29,528 nucleotides of DNA from Mnemiopsis leidyi (Eukaryota; Ctenophora; Tentaculata; Lobata; Bolinopsidae): contig JH152646.1 of the NCBI GenBank assembly GCA_000226015.1, forward strand, positions 89,412 through 118,939, given 5' to 3'. How positions within the stretch are numbered: position 1 is the first letter of the stretch; each line of letters starts with the position of its first letter. The notes under the pieces are model-generated. The model worked only from the letters and a program-made list of their open reading frames with translations. It was not told the DNA's origin and did not search any database. A program made the position numbers and the translations under genes. Of the stretch, positions 17,901 to 28,887 are shown piece after piece.

Positions 17901-20865
17901 CTTCTGAAAGAAAAACTTCGTCAGATCGCTAATGAGAGAGCGATGAAGGACAACGACCTACTAAACGGACGAATCCTGAAAACTCAACAAGAAAACGAGC
18001 AACAGATGATTCAAGTGAACATCCTGACAAACGAGAACCACGAGAAAAACTCTGAACTAAAGTTGAAAGAAGAGGAGATCAACACTCTTCGTCAGGAAAA
18101 CATGAAGTTGGCGAAGTTGAGGGAGACCATCCAGAGGAAACTTAGAGGTGTGGAGGATCACAAGTCGGAAATAGAGCAGGACAAGGAGACTTTGAAGTCC
18201 AATATTATCGGTCTGGAGCGAGGTATGTCAGCAATAAACCCCGTACACTCATACACACAAAATAATTGTAGTTCAATTAACTATAATTATTTTTTAATCT
18301 TAACTCGAGAAAAATGTACATTATAAACACACAGTAATCGCATCTTTTAACAGAGCTGGAGGCAATGAAGAAGAACGCAGAGATAGATAGAAAGAAGATA
18401 GACGAGCTGACTAGAGAGAAGGAACTGTTGAACAAGAAGATGTTGAAGACAGCTGCAGACACAACTAAACAGCAGGACATAGTGAAGTTACACGAGCAGA
18501 GCAAGAAGAATCTAGAACATGAGATACAGAACTACAAGGAGGAGGCTCAGAAGCAGAGGAAACTGATCTACCAGCTGGAGAAGGAGAGAGATAGATACAT
18601 CAACGAGGCTTCCGAGATGACTCAGAAGTGTCTGGGTAAGTTCATTTGTCGGTCAGTATGTCAAATAGTCCTTGAGTAGGACAGAAGGCTACTTGCTGTA
18701 GTATGTAGTCAGAAGGCCATTACGCTTAGGTCCTCATGCAATACAAACTGTGATCAGTATCAGTAAGTCAGTATTAGTAAGTCAGCCTTCGTTAGCGAGA
18801 TAAAATTTCTATTCGATTCCACACTTTCCGATCTATCTGTGAAGACTGTGGCAGTGTGATTCGTTCCAAGATGTAACTTAGTGTAGCCTTACTCGCACAA
18901 TTGACTATGTGTAACTATCTCCAGGTGCTATGGAAGAGGTCAAGATACGAGAGATGCAGATATTCGACTACAAGAAGAAGATAGCTGAAGCAGAAACAAA
19001 ACTGAAACAACAACAGAACCTTTACGAAGCAGTGAGGAGTGACAGAAACCTCTACAGCAAGAACTTAATAGAGTCTCAGGACGAGATCCTAGAGATGAAG
19101 AGAAAGTTAAAGATCATGAACCACCAGATTGATCAGCTGAAGGAAGAGATATCTGCCAAAGATTCTGCTCTGCTGAAAGAGAGATTGGATCACCAGGAAG
19201 TTGAGAAACATAAAGAACAGCTCAAGGTTGGTCTTAACGAACTGCTTTGTTCGTGTCATTTATTTGAGTTCATTGTAGCCCAAACTTTGTCTAACTGAAA
19301 CTCATATAATCACGATGTCTATTTCATGTTTTTGTGCACCCAACTTAGCGTCCGTTTTAATCAAGTATTATATGTCAGGCTGAGCTTGCTAGGATGCGAC
19401 AAGAAGTCGAACACATGAGACAGCGCTGTGGAGAGCTGGAAGCAGAAAACGGAAAGCAGCACAAGATAATCATGTCTGCGGACGCAGAGCGCTTGCGCCA
19501 GAAGAAGGAACTGGACCAAGTGATAAATGAAAGAGATATTCTGGGAACACAACTAATCAGACGTAATGACGAGTTAGCGTTGTTGTACGAGAAGATCAAG
19601 ATTCAGCAGAGTACTTTGAACAAGGGAGAAATTCAGTACAGGCAGAGACTCGAGGACATCAGACTTCTCAAACTCGAAGTTAAAAAGTTGAGGCGTGAAA
19701 AGAACATCCTACTGAAAAGTGTTGCAAATGTTGATGAGCTCAGGTATTCATGACTTTATAAAACTGAATAGGGGCAATTTATTGACGCTGCGTTTCATGA
19801 TCGTTTAAGTATACAAATTGTACTCTAATTGACTTCATCTAAATGTTAAAATTTCTGATCCAAAAATTGTAATTTGTAAATATTTTCAGGCGTGAGTTGT
19901 TCCATGTACAGAGAGAGCTACTGCGCGAGCGCACGCGCTGCAAAGCACTTGAGGAAGAGCTCGAGAACCCAATGAACATTCACCGCTGGAGGAAGTTGGA
20001 GGGCAGCGACCCGTCTACTTATGAGATGATTCAGAAGATACAAACTCTCCAGCGACGACTCATCAGTAAAACTGAAGAGGTCTTACTTTAGTTTTAATGT
20101 TTATCATTCTGAGATAACGCTTAGAATAGCTTGATTTGATTTTAAAAGAAGCCAGTGCATTTTGGCAAGCATGTAATCTGTGTCTTGTGTGCAGGTTGTT
20201 TCTAAAGAGATGGCCATCCAAGAGAAAGAGAAGTTGTACATTGACTTGAAGCAGATATTAGCCAGACAGCCAGGTCCCGAGGTAGCAGAGCAGCTTCAGA
20301 TTTATCAGCAAAGTCTCAAGGAGAAGACCAAGCAGATGAAGGTTTGTTTAAGTTAAGATATATATTGTCATTAAATTTGAATCTATTATTATTTTGTCGG
20401 TCTTGCGTTTTTATGGACGACAATATAAGATTTTTGTTTCTATGTGACAAAATTTTAGGCGATGAGCTCTGAATTAAACATGTGTGAAGCCCAAAACGCT
20501 GAGTACAGATACGAAATCGAAACATTAGTGCGTGAACTGCATGATGCTAAGAATAAGTACTACATGCAGAAACGGAAGGAGAGAAACCTTAAGTAAGGCA
20601 TTTTGTAATTTTTCATTTTCTGGTGGTTCCAGCTTTTATTTCGTTTGTGTTTTATATTTGCTTATTTTTTATTGCCAATATAGGAATTTTGAGTACGTTA
20701 AGTGCAAATGACCACGTTCTTCTACTTATGCCACATATTTTCAGAGAGCGTGAAAGACACATGGCTGGTGGAATGATCCCCCCTCTTATTTCCTCTCAGA
20801 GACAAGAAAGTGTCAACCGCTTTACAGGAGGAGGTTTCAATCTAAAACAAGCCCAGAAAGCCTAA
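14916..20865 (+). CDS. CFAP58: Cilia- and flagella-associated protein 58
   Basis: Thirteen exons: 14916-15002, 15347-15562, 15683-15831, 15944-16052, 17423-17665, 17925-18222, 18354-18635, 18925-19226, 19379-19743, 19890-20079, 20195-20341, 20459-20592, 20745-20865. All junctions are GT-AG and keep phase, giving 880 residues against about 870 in vertebrates. The product is coiled coil almost throughout. Highly conserved stretches include KCRELNAEIV, QQNLYEAVRSDRNLYSKNL, RRNDELALLYEKIKIQQS, RTRCKALEEELENP, ISKTEE and the C-terminal RFTGGGF-type motif (here NRFTGGGFNL). CFAP58 (CCDC147) is an axonemal protein needed for flagellum assembly; loss in men gives malformed sperm tails. The ATG at 14916 follows an in-frame TAG, but TTTTTTCAG at 14919-14927 could be an acceptor joined to an upstream first exon. 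Exon 4's donor region is duplicated four times. Confidence 0.95.
16023..16230 (+). repeat. Exon end plus splice donor of CFAP58 repeated four times
   Basis: Four 52-bp units start at 16023, 16075, 16127 and 16179. The first contains the last 30 coding bases of exon 4 (CAGAGCCTGGTTGAGGCTGC onward to AAACAG) and its donor GTCAGT, then CATCTGTAACGGTA. The next three copy both coding end and donor into the intron. The last unit has one substitution (GTTGTGGC). Because 52 is not a multiple of three, use of any later donor would shift the frame and meet TGA within the next unit. Confidence 0.95.
17233..17308. repeat. Low-complexity CGCACGAAACGTAC array
   Basis: Degenerate short repeats of CGCACGAA and CGTACACA inside CFAP58 intron 4. 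No unit length is constant. Confidence 0.75.
17364..17398 (+). repeat. Perfect 16-bp hairpin just before a CFAP58 acceptor
   Basis: AATGCCTTTTTGCGCC (17364-17379) pairs without mismatch with 17383-17398 around a TTC loop. The acceptor of exon 5 is at 17422, so the stem sits where the branch point and pyrimidine tract would be. It may be the trace of a small palindromic element. Confidence 0.9.
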
Positions 20866-22338
20866 AAAACCATTAACAAAGTTAATTACAAAGACCCATG
20901 AGCGTTGAGTAAAGACTGTAAGCCCCAAGAATGGAAGAGTTTGAAGTTAAACAGAATATGGCCACATATGATAAATCTGGAATTTTGTGTCGGATTGAGG
21001 CCTCGATCTTATGTAGATTTTATTTATTCACAAGAGTTTGTAAATATATCACAAATTGTACAATCTGAACGTTCATTTTATATGCATGTGTTTCCATCAG
21101 TGTTTACATGGCTGATTTCTATTGCTGTACGAAAATTAGTCGCGAAATGTTATATCGGTTGCTATGGTTACACCTGCCAAACCCGATAAAAAGTCTAACT
21201 TTTCAGGTGAAAATGGGGCGCGCCGCAATATAAATATCTGTAATGTGCCAGCCGCGCGCATTTTCAAGTTCAATTTTATTGGTTGACCAGAACTAATTCT
21301 TATTCCAAATTTTCAAATGTAGCGGCCATGTTAAACCATGACTCCTCAATAGTCAATACAAAACAGTTAAGCAATAAGTATTTCCATAAACTGATTAAGT
21401 TATATACGTCAGGGACAATGAAACAATATTTCTCAAGGTAATAATAGCAGTTACTTCTGGAATAAACATAATCAGCCTTTGATAAAATTCAGTATTCAGC
21501 ATGGCATCGTATGATATGCATAGACGGTTAAATTTTTCACCACTGTGGTCATTGCAAATACACCAGCATTATCATTTCTGAATGGCTCCATTGTCACAAA
21601 TGAAATTTTTGGCACAACTGTCGCCATTGTCACCAATAAATCGCCAAATTGGCTTCCCTCATTGAGAATCATTGCGTATTCCTTGTTATAAGATGTTATA
21701 CGCAACCACATCAGCAGTCCTACTTCTTATCAAAATTACGAAGAAAACCCTATACTACACACCATGGCTTCCCTCACGTTGCAAACCTTTTCCAAATTCG
21801 GGCCTGACAACCATTGGCCTAATTGTCCCTATTGGTATGATAGGCTCCATTCGAATTCCAAATAATACACCAACTCTGAGTGTTAATTGTGAAGGGAGTA
21901 TCGCCAGTGAGTGGATTAGTGGTTCCATTTTGATTTATAATAAACGGGCCATGCGCGTCGATAGAATTTCGTCTAAAATTTCTCCGCCAGGCCAGAAGTT
22001 CGAGCCCACTGTACTGTTCAAAAAGATTACAGAATCAAGCCTGCATTCATATAATCATGTAATTACTAAAATCAAAATCAAACCTCGTATCTATTTATGT
22101 CTATCAACCCCCCTACATGTAATTACTATGTTTCACTGTAACATAACAATCGATAATCTATGAATCGAATACAGAACGTCCTTCAAGTTTCCGGTTCGAA
22201 GATATGGACATAGCTCATTAAAATGATTGATTCTGAGACGTCCCTGTTTCTTTTAGATCATCGTGTTTTCTTTAAATTTAAAATCTCGTCCTCAACGAAT
22301 CTCCATTATCTATCTGTTGTCCCCTGTCGTAGTTTTAT
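20866..22338. other. Spacer between two convergent genes
   Basis: CFAP58 ends at 20865 and the receptor gene ends at 22339, facing each other, so both 3' untranslated regions must lie here. AATAAA at 21461 (+) is one possible CFAP58 signal. Open frames at 21496-21711 (-) and 21672-22163 (+) overlap partly, have no recognisable domain, and the latter runs through a family B fragment, so neither is called. Confidence 0.4.
21942..21999. repeat. Repeat family B, diverged fragment
   Basis: AACGGGCCATGCGCGTCGAT, then AGAATTTCGTC and CCAGGCCAGAA, match the first half of family B with several substitutions. The terminal palindrome is missing. Confidence 0.75.
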
Positions 22339-25300
22339 CTATCGACAGCAAAATCTAAACAGACAGATTACGTCCTTCCTAACGTAAGAATTAAAGACAG
22401 CCATTACTAAAATGTCAACAAAGCTAATCAAGATCAGCAGAATAGACAAAGCAAACCAGGGCTTCTCTGAGATTCCAGTGTTTTTCTTTAAGGCCTGGTC
22501 CACGCCCAGATAAATTGTAAGAAGCACGAAGGTGATCAACGTAGTGACCATGAAACACCGGGTCGTGGCTAACTGATGTTTGGTGATGTTGTTCGAGAAC
22601 TTTCTTTTCGACTTGGGCTTGTTCTCCTCGACATCTTCGAAGTCCTGATCTTCTGTTGACCGTTCTACGATGAGTGAAGGTAGTCTGTTGAGTTGAGGAG
22701 CATTTTCAAACAGCACGTCCGCCTGTGTTGGAGATGATCACAACATAATTCAGGTTTCGGGAATAGAACTGAAGGACAAATTCCACCAGTTCTTTTCCCC
22801 AGGTTTCTACAAATTAAAACTTCTGTAAGAAAATAAGTAAAACTATATAAGAAGTGAAATATTCGGTAAAATTGTAAATATCAACTGACGGATAGTGAAG
22901 GGCCTTCCTGAAAGAGATTAACCGATCTCGGAGTAGCAATAGTTTCCCTTTCGTCTCTCATTGCATCCTCCACCGTAATATTTCCATCCAGTGCTGTAGA
23001 GGCTATAGACACTTTTCTAATTCGGGTCCCCATCGAGGCATCAGATTTCGGTCTGAAGTTCTTCAGTTCGATCGTTTCGCCTTGATTAGGTTTTGACATT
23101 CTCCTGCCGCCTGTGGAGCCGATTGTTCCGTTTGCTCCTCCCAACCTGATAAAACGAGTATTTTATCATCTTAAAGAATTCTGCCCGACTTTCACCCTGT
23201 ACATTAAATTACAAAGTTTTTCTCATCTCCTTTAATTTAAGATCCCATCCATGAACTCACCACACTGATTTTCTCCCAAAGATGATTGACTCTGAGATCG
23301 TTTGCCTGCCAAACAAAGTTGATCTTCTCCTGTTTCCTACTTCAACTGACTCTGCACAACGCTGGAAGAGTGAAGCTACAAGTCGGGGTTAACGTCTCTT
23401 TAAACATTTCCTTGATTTGAAATCGATCCCTAACAACCCTCACTTTAATCAATAGCTTAAATTGCTCTAGTAAGATTTTGATTTGATATTGACGTATATC
23501 TAAGTGGGCTCACCTTGGTAAACCGGCTGTAAGATCCGGAAAAGATGCACAAAGTGATGATGACAGGGAGGTAGACTGACAGTCCGAACGTGATGTCGTT
23601 AAGATCAGCGTAACTACTCGATCTAGCACACTCGATCTCGTTGGGTGTCGTTCTGTGTGGAAGTGTTTGTCAGCTTGGTGATATTTCTTGTAGATATTCT
23701 CACTGCGGCGGGGGGGGGATTGCAACCCCTTGCAGTACTCAATCTTACTAAGTAGCTCGGAATATGAGGACATTACGATTGTCAATACGAATGTTTCTCG
23801 AATCCCATTAAATAGTAATACCAGTATCACTCCTCAGAACTTAATGAACATTCAACACAAACATACTGATTGTTGGTCACCGCACTGATCTCCGTCACAT
23901 TTCCAACTGTAGTCCTGTTAACATTGTCAGTTATCTCCTCCTGATTCTCGGACGTGTAGCAGTGTTTCAAGTTGACGTGACACACTCCCAAATACGACAC
24001 ATACTCCATCGTGACGGAGAACTTGAACTGTACCGCCAGTTTCCAGCACCACGCCAACAGCGCTACAAACAGTGAGATAAACACGCACGGGATTGTAACC
24101 TGAAGAGGAGAGTGAAGCTGAGGCTGCATTCTTTGATTTGACCTACACTTACAGCGATCAAAGCGATGAAGATTTTTGATGTAAAAATCTCGTCTTACAT
24201 TGTGAACTGAGCGGCAGTCTCCAAGAAGACTGATACGGTGCGGAACAGTTTCACATTTTTAGTGGAACAGTTCAGAAATACTCAGGAGTTGTTTTTTACA
24301 TTTTCAGAACTGTTCAAAAAGATTGGGAACATTCATGTGTCGGTCTTTTTGGATTTGGATACTGCTGCTATATAGTAGCTATAGTATTATTAGTATAGTA
24401 GAACAAGTTTAGTAGTGGCTATAATTATAGTACAACTACTAGTATAGTAGTAGCACACCTGTTTCCTTGTAAGCTGGTGATATCGAAGAGGGTTGAACAT
24501 CAGGAATAGCCTATCAACGGCGGCTAGCAGCAGAGTCGTCGAGTTTACTGACAGCCCTATCGTTATTATGGCGTCGTTCAGGCGGCACACGTGTTTATGT
24601 AACTATTTGAGGCATGGTTAGTCACATGTGTTTGTGTAACTATTACATGATATAAGACGCACGAGTAACCATTGGGGGCACAATCACATGTTTTTGTAAT
24701 TTGTGGATTGAAAATTATTATCCACATTAACGACTACGAATCATATTCATAAACAACACTTTTTAATAGAATACATCACAGAATGAAGAAACTAAAAATT
24801 TTGCGACCAGACGTTCGCGTTTGGGTCTCAACACGAGACAAAGAAGACTTACGTAAAGTTGGTTATTTTCAGCGAGGGCGGCCATAAGGAATGTGCTTAA
24901 CATGACCACTAGCTCTGCAGATATGAACAATTGTACAATGAGAGGACTGACCTGGAAAAGTGTACCTTATTTTTCGAGATAAATGAATATTAGATTATAT
25001 AGAGAACAGATTACGCGATTTCGAAGATTTGCTTGGTGCTTTGAGTTTGACTTTTAGATAAAAACTTGGGGGCCCTTTAAAAATATCGATACATACAATT
25101 ACTTTTTCCCCTCACGTTTATCAAGCGATACTCGAATTGCGGAGAAGTCCGGAGATTTTCCATGTAATCAAAGAGTTTTTACACTTACAGTCAGCAATGT
25201 GGAAAGTTCAAATGAAATAAAATCCTGATTTTCGTTAGATTTACAAATTATGCAGAAGATAATTCATTAAATGAGCGCAACTTTTGGACAAAAATTGGCA

Positions 25301-26729
25301 AAATTTTGGACAAATTTGATATCGTAAGCATGGCCAAAACGGCCTCTCCCGTAGTTCCTTGCCAGTTCAAATATGTCAAAGACCCCAAATAGTTTAACTA
25401 ACAGTAAACTAAAAAGCGGGAAAAAGAGCAAACACCTCCCAACACCTAAGAACCGCAAAATGCAACACTAATCCCGAGGAACACCAGAGCAGGTCCGCCA
25501 GCAAAAAGCGGTGGTAGTTCCTCGACGCAACAAAACCACTATTCCGGGAGGGTGTTTCGACACCTGACTCCGTTACGGGTTCTACGGAGTCTCTCGATGA
25601 CGGATCACTATGGCAGATGACCTTAGGGTCATCGTCGATCCACCGGGCCATAACTATGTTATGTCCTTTGGAGGTACCGGGACTGGCGAACCCCTAGCAA
25701 GCCAGGCTTTTGGTACTAAACCTGCAATCCAAAGGAGCTCCATGAGACGTTAGCCACAAGGCGGACGTAGCCTCCTTGTTAATCCGGGGAGGTAGAGTGA
25801 GCGCCCACCGCTTAAAAAAAATAAAAAAACCTAAGAACCGCTTAAGAACCATTCAAGAACCGTAAAAGAACCGCTTAAGAACCACAAATACAATAGGTAT
25901 GTCGAACAAATAAGAATTTTTAATTGATTCTAAGCATCGGTTAAGAACCGGTTAAGAACCCGTTAAGGACCGTTAAAACCACTTAAGAACCACTTGTGAG
26001 CCACTTAAGAACCGCTTGCTAGCCAACAGCGAAATGAATAAGGCTTAGAACCGGCTAAGAACTAGTTAGGATCCGCTTAAGAACCAACAAACATGTTATG
26101 GTGTATTTTTGAAATCTTATTCGCTGTTGGCAGGCGGTCTTTAAACGGTTCTTAAGCGGTTCTTTACCGGTTCTTGACATTATGCATCTTTGTAATCCTT
26201 ATTTAATCGGCTTACCTATCGTATTACTATTTGCGGTTAAGTGGTTTTAAAAAGGTTCATAGGCGGTTCTTATAAGCGGTCGTTCGACGATTCGTAGCCT
26301 GCTTTTAACGGTTCTTAAGCGAATCTTAAAGATTCATAGGCGGTCCTTTCCGGTTGTAAGCGGTCGTTCGACGATTCTTAGCCGACTTTTAACGGTTCTT
26401 AAGCGGTTTTTAACGATTCTTAAGCGGTTCTTAAACGGTTCTTAACAGTTCTTAAACTTAAATGTTTTTAGGCGGTAGGAAGTATTTGCCCTCTAAGCCT
26501 TGAAAGCCACTGTCTTTCCGTTTCAGTCCTGAACTTATATGCTTTCTAATCGTATGTTAATGGGATAGCAAAAATAAAGGTGCCAGAAAAGTTAAAGTTT
26601 AAACCATACCTTGGAAGAAGCGACATAGGGTTTCTTAATCTGAGTAACGATAACAAAACAGCCCCCAATAACCGTGACACCAAGAAACGCTGCCACCACA
26701 ACCAGCTCCAGCAAGTAAAACCACTCCAT
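22339..26729 (-). CDS. Divergent class A-like seven-transmembrane receptor (orphan GPCR)
   Basis: Eight exons in transcript order: 26729-26610, 24951-24853, 24602-24459, 24099-23831, 23652-23514, 23361-23261, 23145-22890, 22722-22339. Junction phases 0,0,0,2,0,2,0 all match, giving 503 residues; an in-frame TAA lies just before the ATG. TM1 about 9-31, TM2 44-66, TM3 80-102, TM4 123-146, TM5 231-251, TM6 431-451, TM7 464-487. Cys79 is the usual TM3 disulphide cysteine, DRL at 103-105 replaces DRY, PLRY follows in loop 2, and Pro240 marks TM5. The TM1 Asn is lost, TM2 has Glu (SAEL) for Asp, TM6 lacks CWxP and TM7 lacks NPxxY. The second extracellular loop is about 80 residues, with NRT and NVT glycosylation sites and five cysteines. 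The third inner loop is about 175 residues with RRRST. The tail ends FRFCCR, possibly palmitoylated. The ligand is unknown. Confidence 0.85.
24365..24455. repeat. TAGTA-rich low-complexity tract in receptor intron 3
   Basis: Irregular TAGTA, TATAGTA and AGTAGTAG repeats on the plus strand, ending a few bases past the exon 3 donor at 24458-24457 (minus). Confidence 0.8.
25489..25808 (-). mobile_element. Structured repeat family C, copy 2
   Basis: Inverse relative of 9875-10240. Read on the minus strand it has GATGACC and GGTCATC around CTAA (25633-25616), the conserved outer GGATC and GATCC, GACTCCGT with ACGGAGTC, and GGTGT-CGAA-ACACC (25564-25551). Relative to copy 1 the first hairpin has exchanged a T-A pair for an A-T pair, keeping the stem. 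The AAGAACCG repeats on both sides suggest it inserted into the foldback element. A minus-strand open frame through it is not preserved in copy 1, so it is not coding. Confidence 0.78.
26275..26442. repeat. 84-bp tandem duplication inside the foldback element
   Basis: AGCGGTCGTTCGACGATTC begins at 26275 and again at 26359, each followed by a version of TTTTAACGGTTCTTAAGCG. Differences between units are few. It lies in the right arm, making that arm longer than the left. Confidence 0.85.
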
Positions 26730-28108
26730 CTTTTAGATTTGAACTGTGCAGTTACTGCCCACACTTTTTCTTACTGTGTTTGATTAAAAGATGTTATCAT
26801 TTAATTTTACTCATTTTGTCATCTTGATTTAGACTATATGTTACGATTTAACTCATTTAAGATCATTCAAACAAATGAATAACAACAAAAAAAATTAATT
26901 TTTACTTAAAAACTTACAACCACTTTTGAACAAAATCATTTTTGACGACCACCATTTTTCGTTGTTATCCAACTCTCACGAGCATAACTTTCTTATTCAT
27001 ATGTGTTCAATTAGTAAAAGAACTGAAGTTTTTTCCAAAGTTAAACTTCTAGTAAAATATGAACATCACAAGATTGCTTTACTTTCATGTCTGATACTAT
27101 TTTCGGCAATTATCGTTTATAGTCATCCAATTCCATTGCCTAACTATGAGTATGGCTATTGCATACATTGGTAGCAGCCTAAAAAACTATCCATCGTAGT
27201 AAAGGCCTAAGTACCATAGGCATATGCAATTAGTATAGTCTTATGAAAATTTGTTCATGAACGCATGGTTATTCATGCAAAGGTTTCAGACTTCAGTCGA
27301 CAACCCTGAGTCAGAGTCAGACTCGACAAGGAATTTTACTGTTAGTCATGACAATGTCTGCTAAATCACGGTTTAAAACTTACTAAACTGAAATATGAGT
27401 AATGACGAGACTGCTAAAAGTGCAGGGGGCTCAAAGTAAAACGAAAAAAGAATTGGGACGTCTCGCCTGATCAGAGGACGATTGCAACGAAGTCCGATTT
27501 TGGTCTTATTGGGGGAAGGTGTATGTGCTCCTCGGTCCCAGTTGACTGAAAACGCGTCACGTGAACCGACACGTGACTTCACACGAGTAAGGCAGACAAT
27601 GAGCTCCCAGATCGGCGTGATTGTTGATTGGGCCATTGTGCTCGTGAGAGCTCTTCGGCTACTTTGAGCTTCATGAATGAGTAATTGTTATTTCCAATAG
27701 CAGGACGCTTATAATTTAGTCCTTATTCTGTGCTCATAGTTCATTCTGAATCTCATGTGCTCATAGTCATAGCATTGGCATAATCTAAGTATTTAATTCA
27801 CACTTTGAAACAGAGCATTCAATTAATTCTATACTAAAAACATTGAGGGTTTACTAGCGCCTTATTTTACAACTCTGAGACTAATGTATTAGGCCGGGCG
27901 ATATAATTATATAACATAATAAATCAGTAGATGTTTACGGAGAAAGAAAGCATGTTTCTTGTGTAAGCACTATGCATTGTGCGGGAACAATTGCAGAGGT
28001 CAATGGTTATGGAGTGAAACTTACAGAATACAATCTTATGTAACTGTTATATTTATGGCACTTTTAGGCCTATTTTTGGGATGCGTTAATTGTAATATGG
28101 GTAACACG
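26730..28108. other. Receptor gene 5' flank, no other gene seen
   Basis: The receptor promoter and any non-coding exon should be here on the minus strand. A more GC-rich patch at 27470-27665 is open on both strands, but I see no domain or splice support. The remainder is AT-rich with no repeat or RNA gene I can identify. Confidence 0.35.
27558..27575. promoter_or_regulatory. Paired CACGTG E-boxes
   Basis: Two palindromic CACGTG sites at 27558-27563 and 27570-27575, separated by six bases, lie in a GC-richer patch about 830 bases upstream of the receptor ATG. CACGTG is the site for bHLH-zip factors such as USF, MITF or MYC. Function here is inference; the sites could also serve an unseen gene. 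Confidence 0.3.
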
Positions 28109-28204
28109 TTTGTCCGACGATGATTCTTGTCCGACAACGATATTTCTCCAAATTTAGGTACCGAAAATTTACGACATTTTTCCGACAGCGACACTTGTCC
28201 GAAT
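28109..28204. repeat. Diverged TTGTCCGACAACGA repeat cluster
   Basis: TTTGTCCGACGATGA, CTTGTCCGACAACGAT, TTTTTCCGACAGCGAC and CTTGTCCGAAT lie close together and are related to the ends of the element at 28735-28887. Probably a decayed copy of that family. Confidence 0.7.
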
Positions 28205-28734
28205 CAGAATTTTATTCTTTACTGAGATAGCGGTGAACAAATTTAACAACAGCTCACGAGTAGTCCAGGATACTAGTGTAGTTGTCAACGATCCTCTATA
28301 GTGAATTAAACGGAATTAAACGGAATTAAACATGAAATTATCACTCGAGCTGCAATCGTACTCGTCGTGATTATACAATAATGAAATTCAATAAAATTTA
28401 AAGTCACTTAAATGTCAAAAAAATATATCTAAAAAGTTAAACGAATCTCAATATTTCGAAGTGGAAATAAGATCGCTTATATTAATTTACTCTTGGTGCA
28501 AGGTCAATGGGTCAAAAAGGTATGCACGTCAGAAAGAATCCAAATAAGTCTCAATTGAAACCCTGTTTGACACATTATTTATTGTTTATCTGTTGATCAA
28601 ATCGTATTCTCTTGTGAGCACGAGGTTCTGGAGCTTTAGGAAATAGTCTCTTTGTCAGCTCAACGTCTGTCAGGGACTGCTCTGCTGTCAGACAATCAAG
28701 GAATTGATAGGTGCGACACTAAGCTAGTGAGCTC

Positions 28735-28887
28735 TTGTCCGACAACGACTTTTGTCCGAAAACTAATATCTTATAAATTACATATGTCCGAATTCGGACA
28801 AATGTCGCCAATCTTGACGTTCGTCGGACAACAACTCTAGTCCGAAAGCAGTTATTTCGTTGGTGGACAAGAGTCGTTGTCGGACAA
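28735..28887. mobile_element. 153-bp MITE with perfect 16-bp inverted ends
   Basis: TTGTCCGACAACGACT at 28735-28750 is inverted exactly at 28872-28887. Further TGTCCGAA motifs lie inside in both orientations, as in 28790-28803 (TCCGAATTCGGACA, itself a palindrome). No protein is encoded. Flanking bases do not show an obvious target duplication. Confidence 0.75.

Larger units (their letters stand above)
25426..26491. mobile_element. Foldback element built of AAGAACCG repeats
   Basis: The left side is filled with CTTAAGAACCGCTTAAGAAC-type repeats and the right side with their inverse (GGTTCTTAAGCGGTTCTT). Landmarks pair across an axis near 26060-26077: ACAATAGGTATG (about 25891) with the diverged inverse near 26213, and CCAACAGCGA (26023-26032) with TCGCTGTTGG (26121-26130). 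Outer ends also match imperfectly: GCAAACACCTCCCAACACCT at 25428 against the inverse of 26470-26489. It lies wholly within receptor intron 1, encodes no protein, and is split on the left by the structured repeat at 25489-25808. Confidence 0.75.

Noticed and set aside
17853-17924. Extending CFAP58 exon 6 upstream to an ATG at 17853
   Set aside because: Only the acceptor at 17924 (CTTCGTCAG) joins exon 5 in phase 0 and restores the conserved EQK-IxNERA sequence; the extra residues are intron translated by chance.
21672-22163. Open frame of 163 codons on the plus strand between the convergent genes
   Set aside because: It has no domain, passes through a family B fragment, and lies where the 3' untranslated regions of both neighbours are expected.
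22185-22205. GGTTCGAAGAT, similar to a tRNA T-loop
   Set aside because: No matching A box or cloverleaf could be drawn upstream, so no tRNA is called.
25409-25651. Open frame of 80 codons on the minus strand within repeat C
   Set aside because: The corresponding frame in the copy at 9875-10240 is broken by stops while the hairpins are kept, so it is not coding.
27373-27636. Minus-strand open frame beginning MAQSTITPIW
   Set aside because: It has no domain, signal peptide or clear splice signal; the patch is better read as a possible regulatory region.
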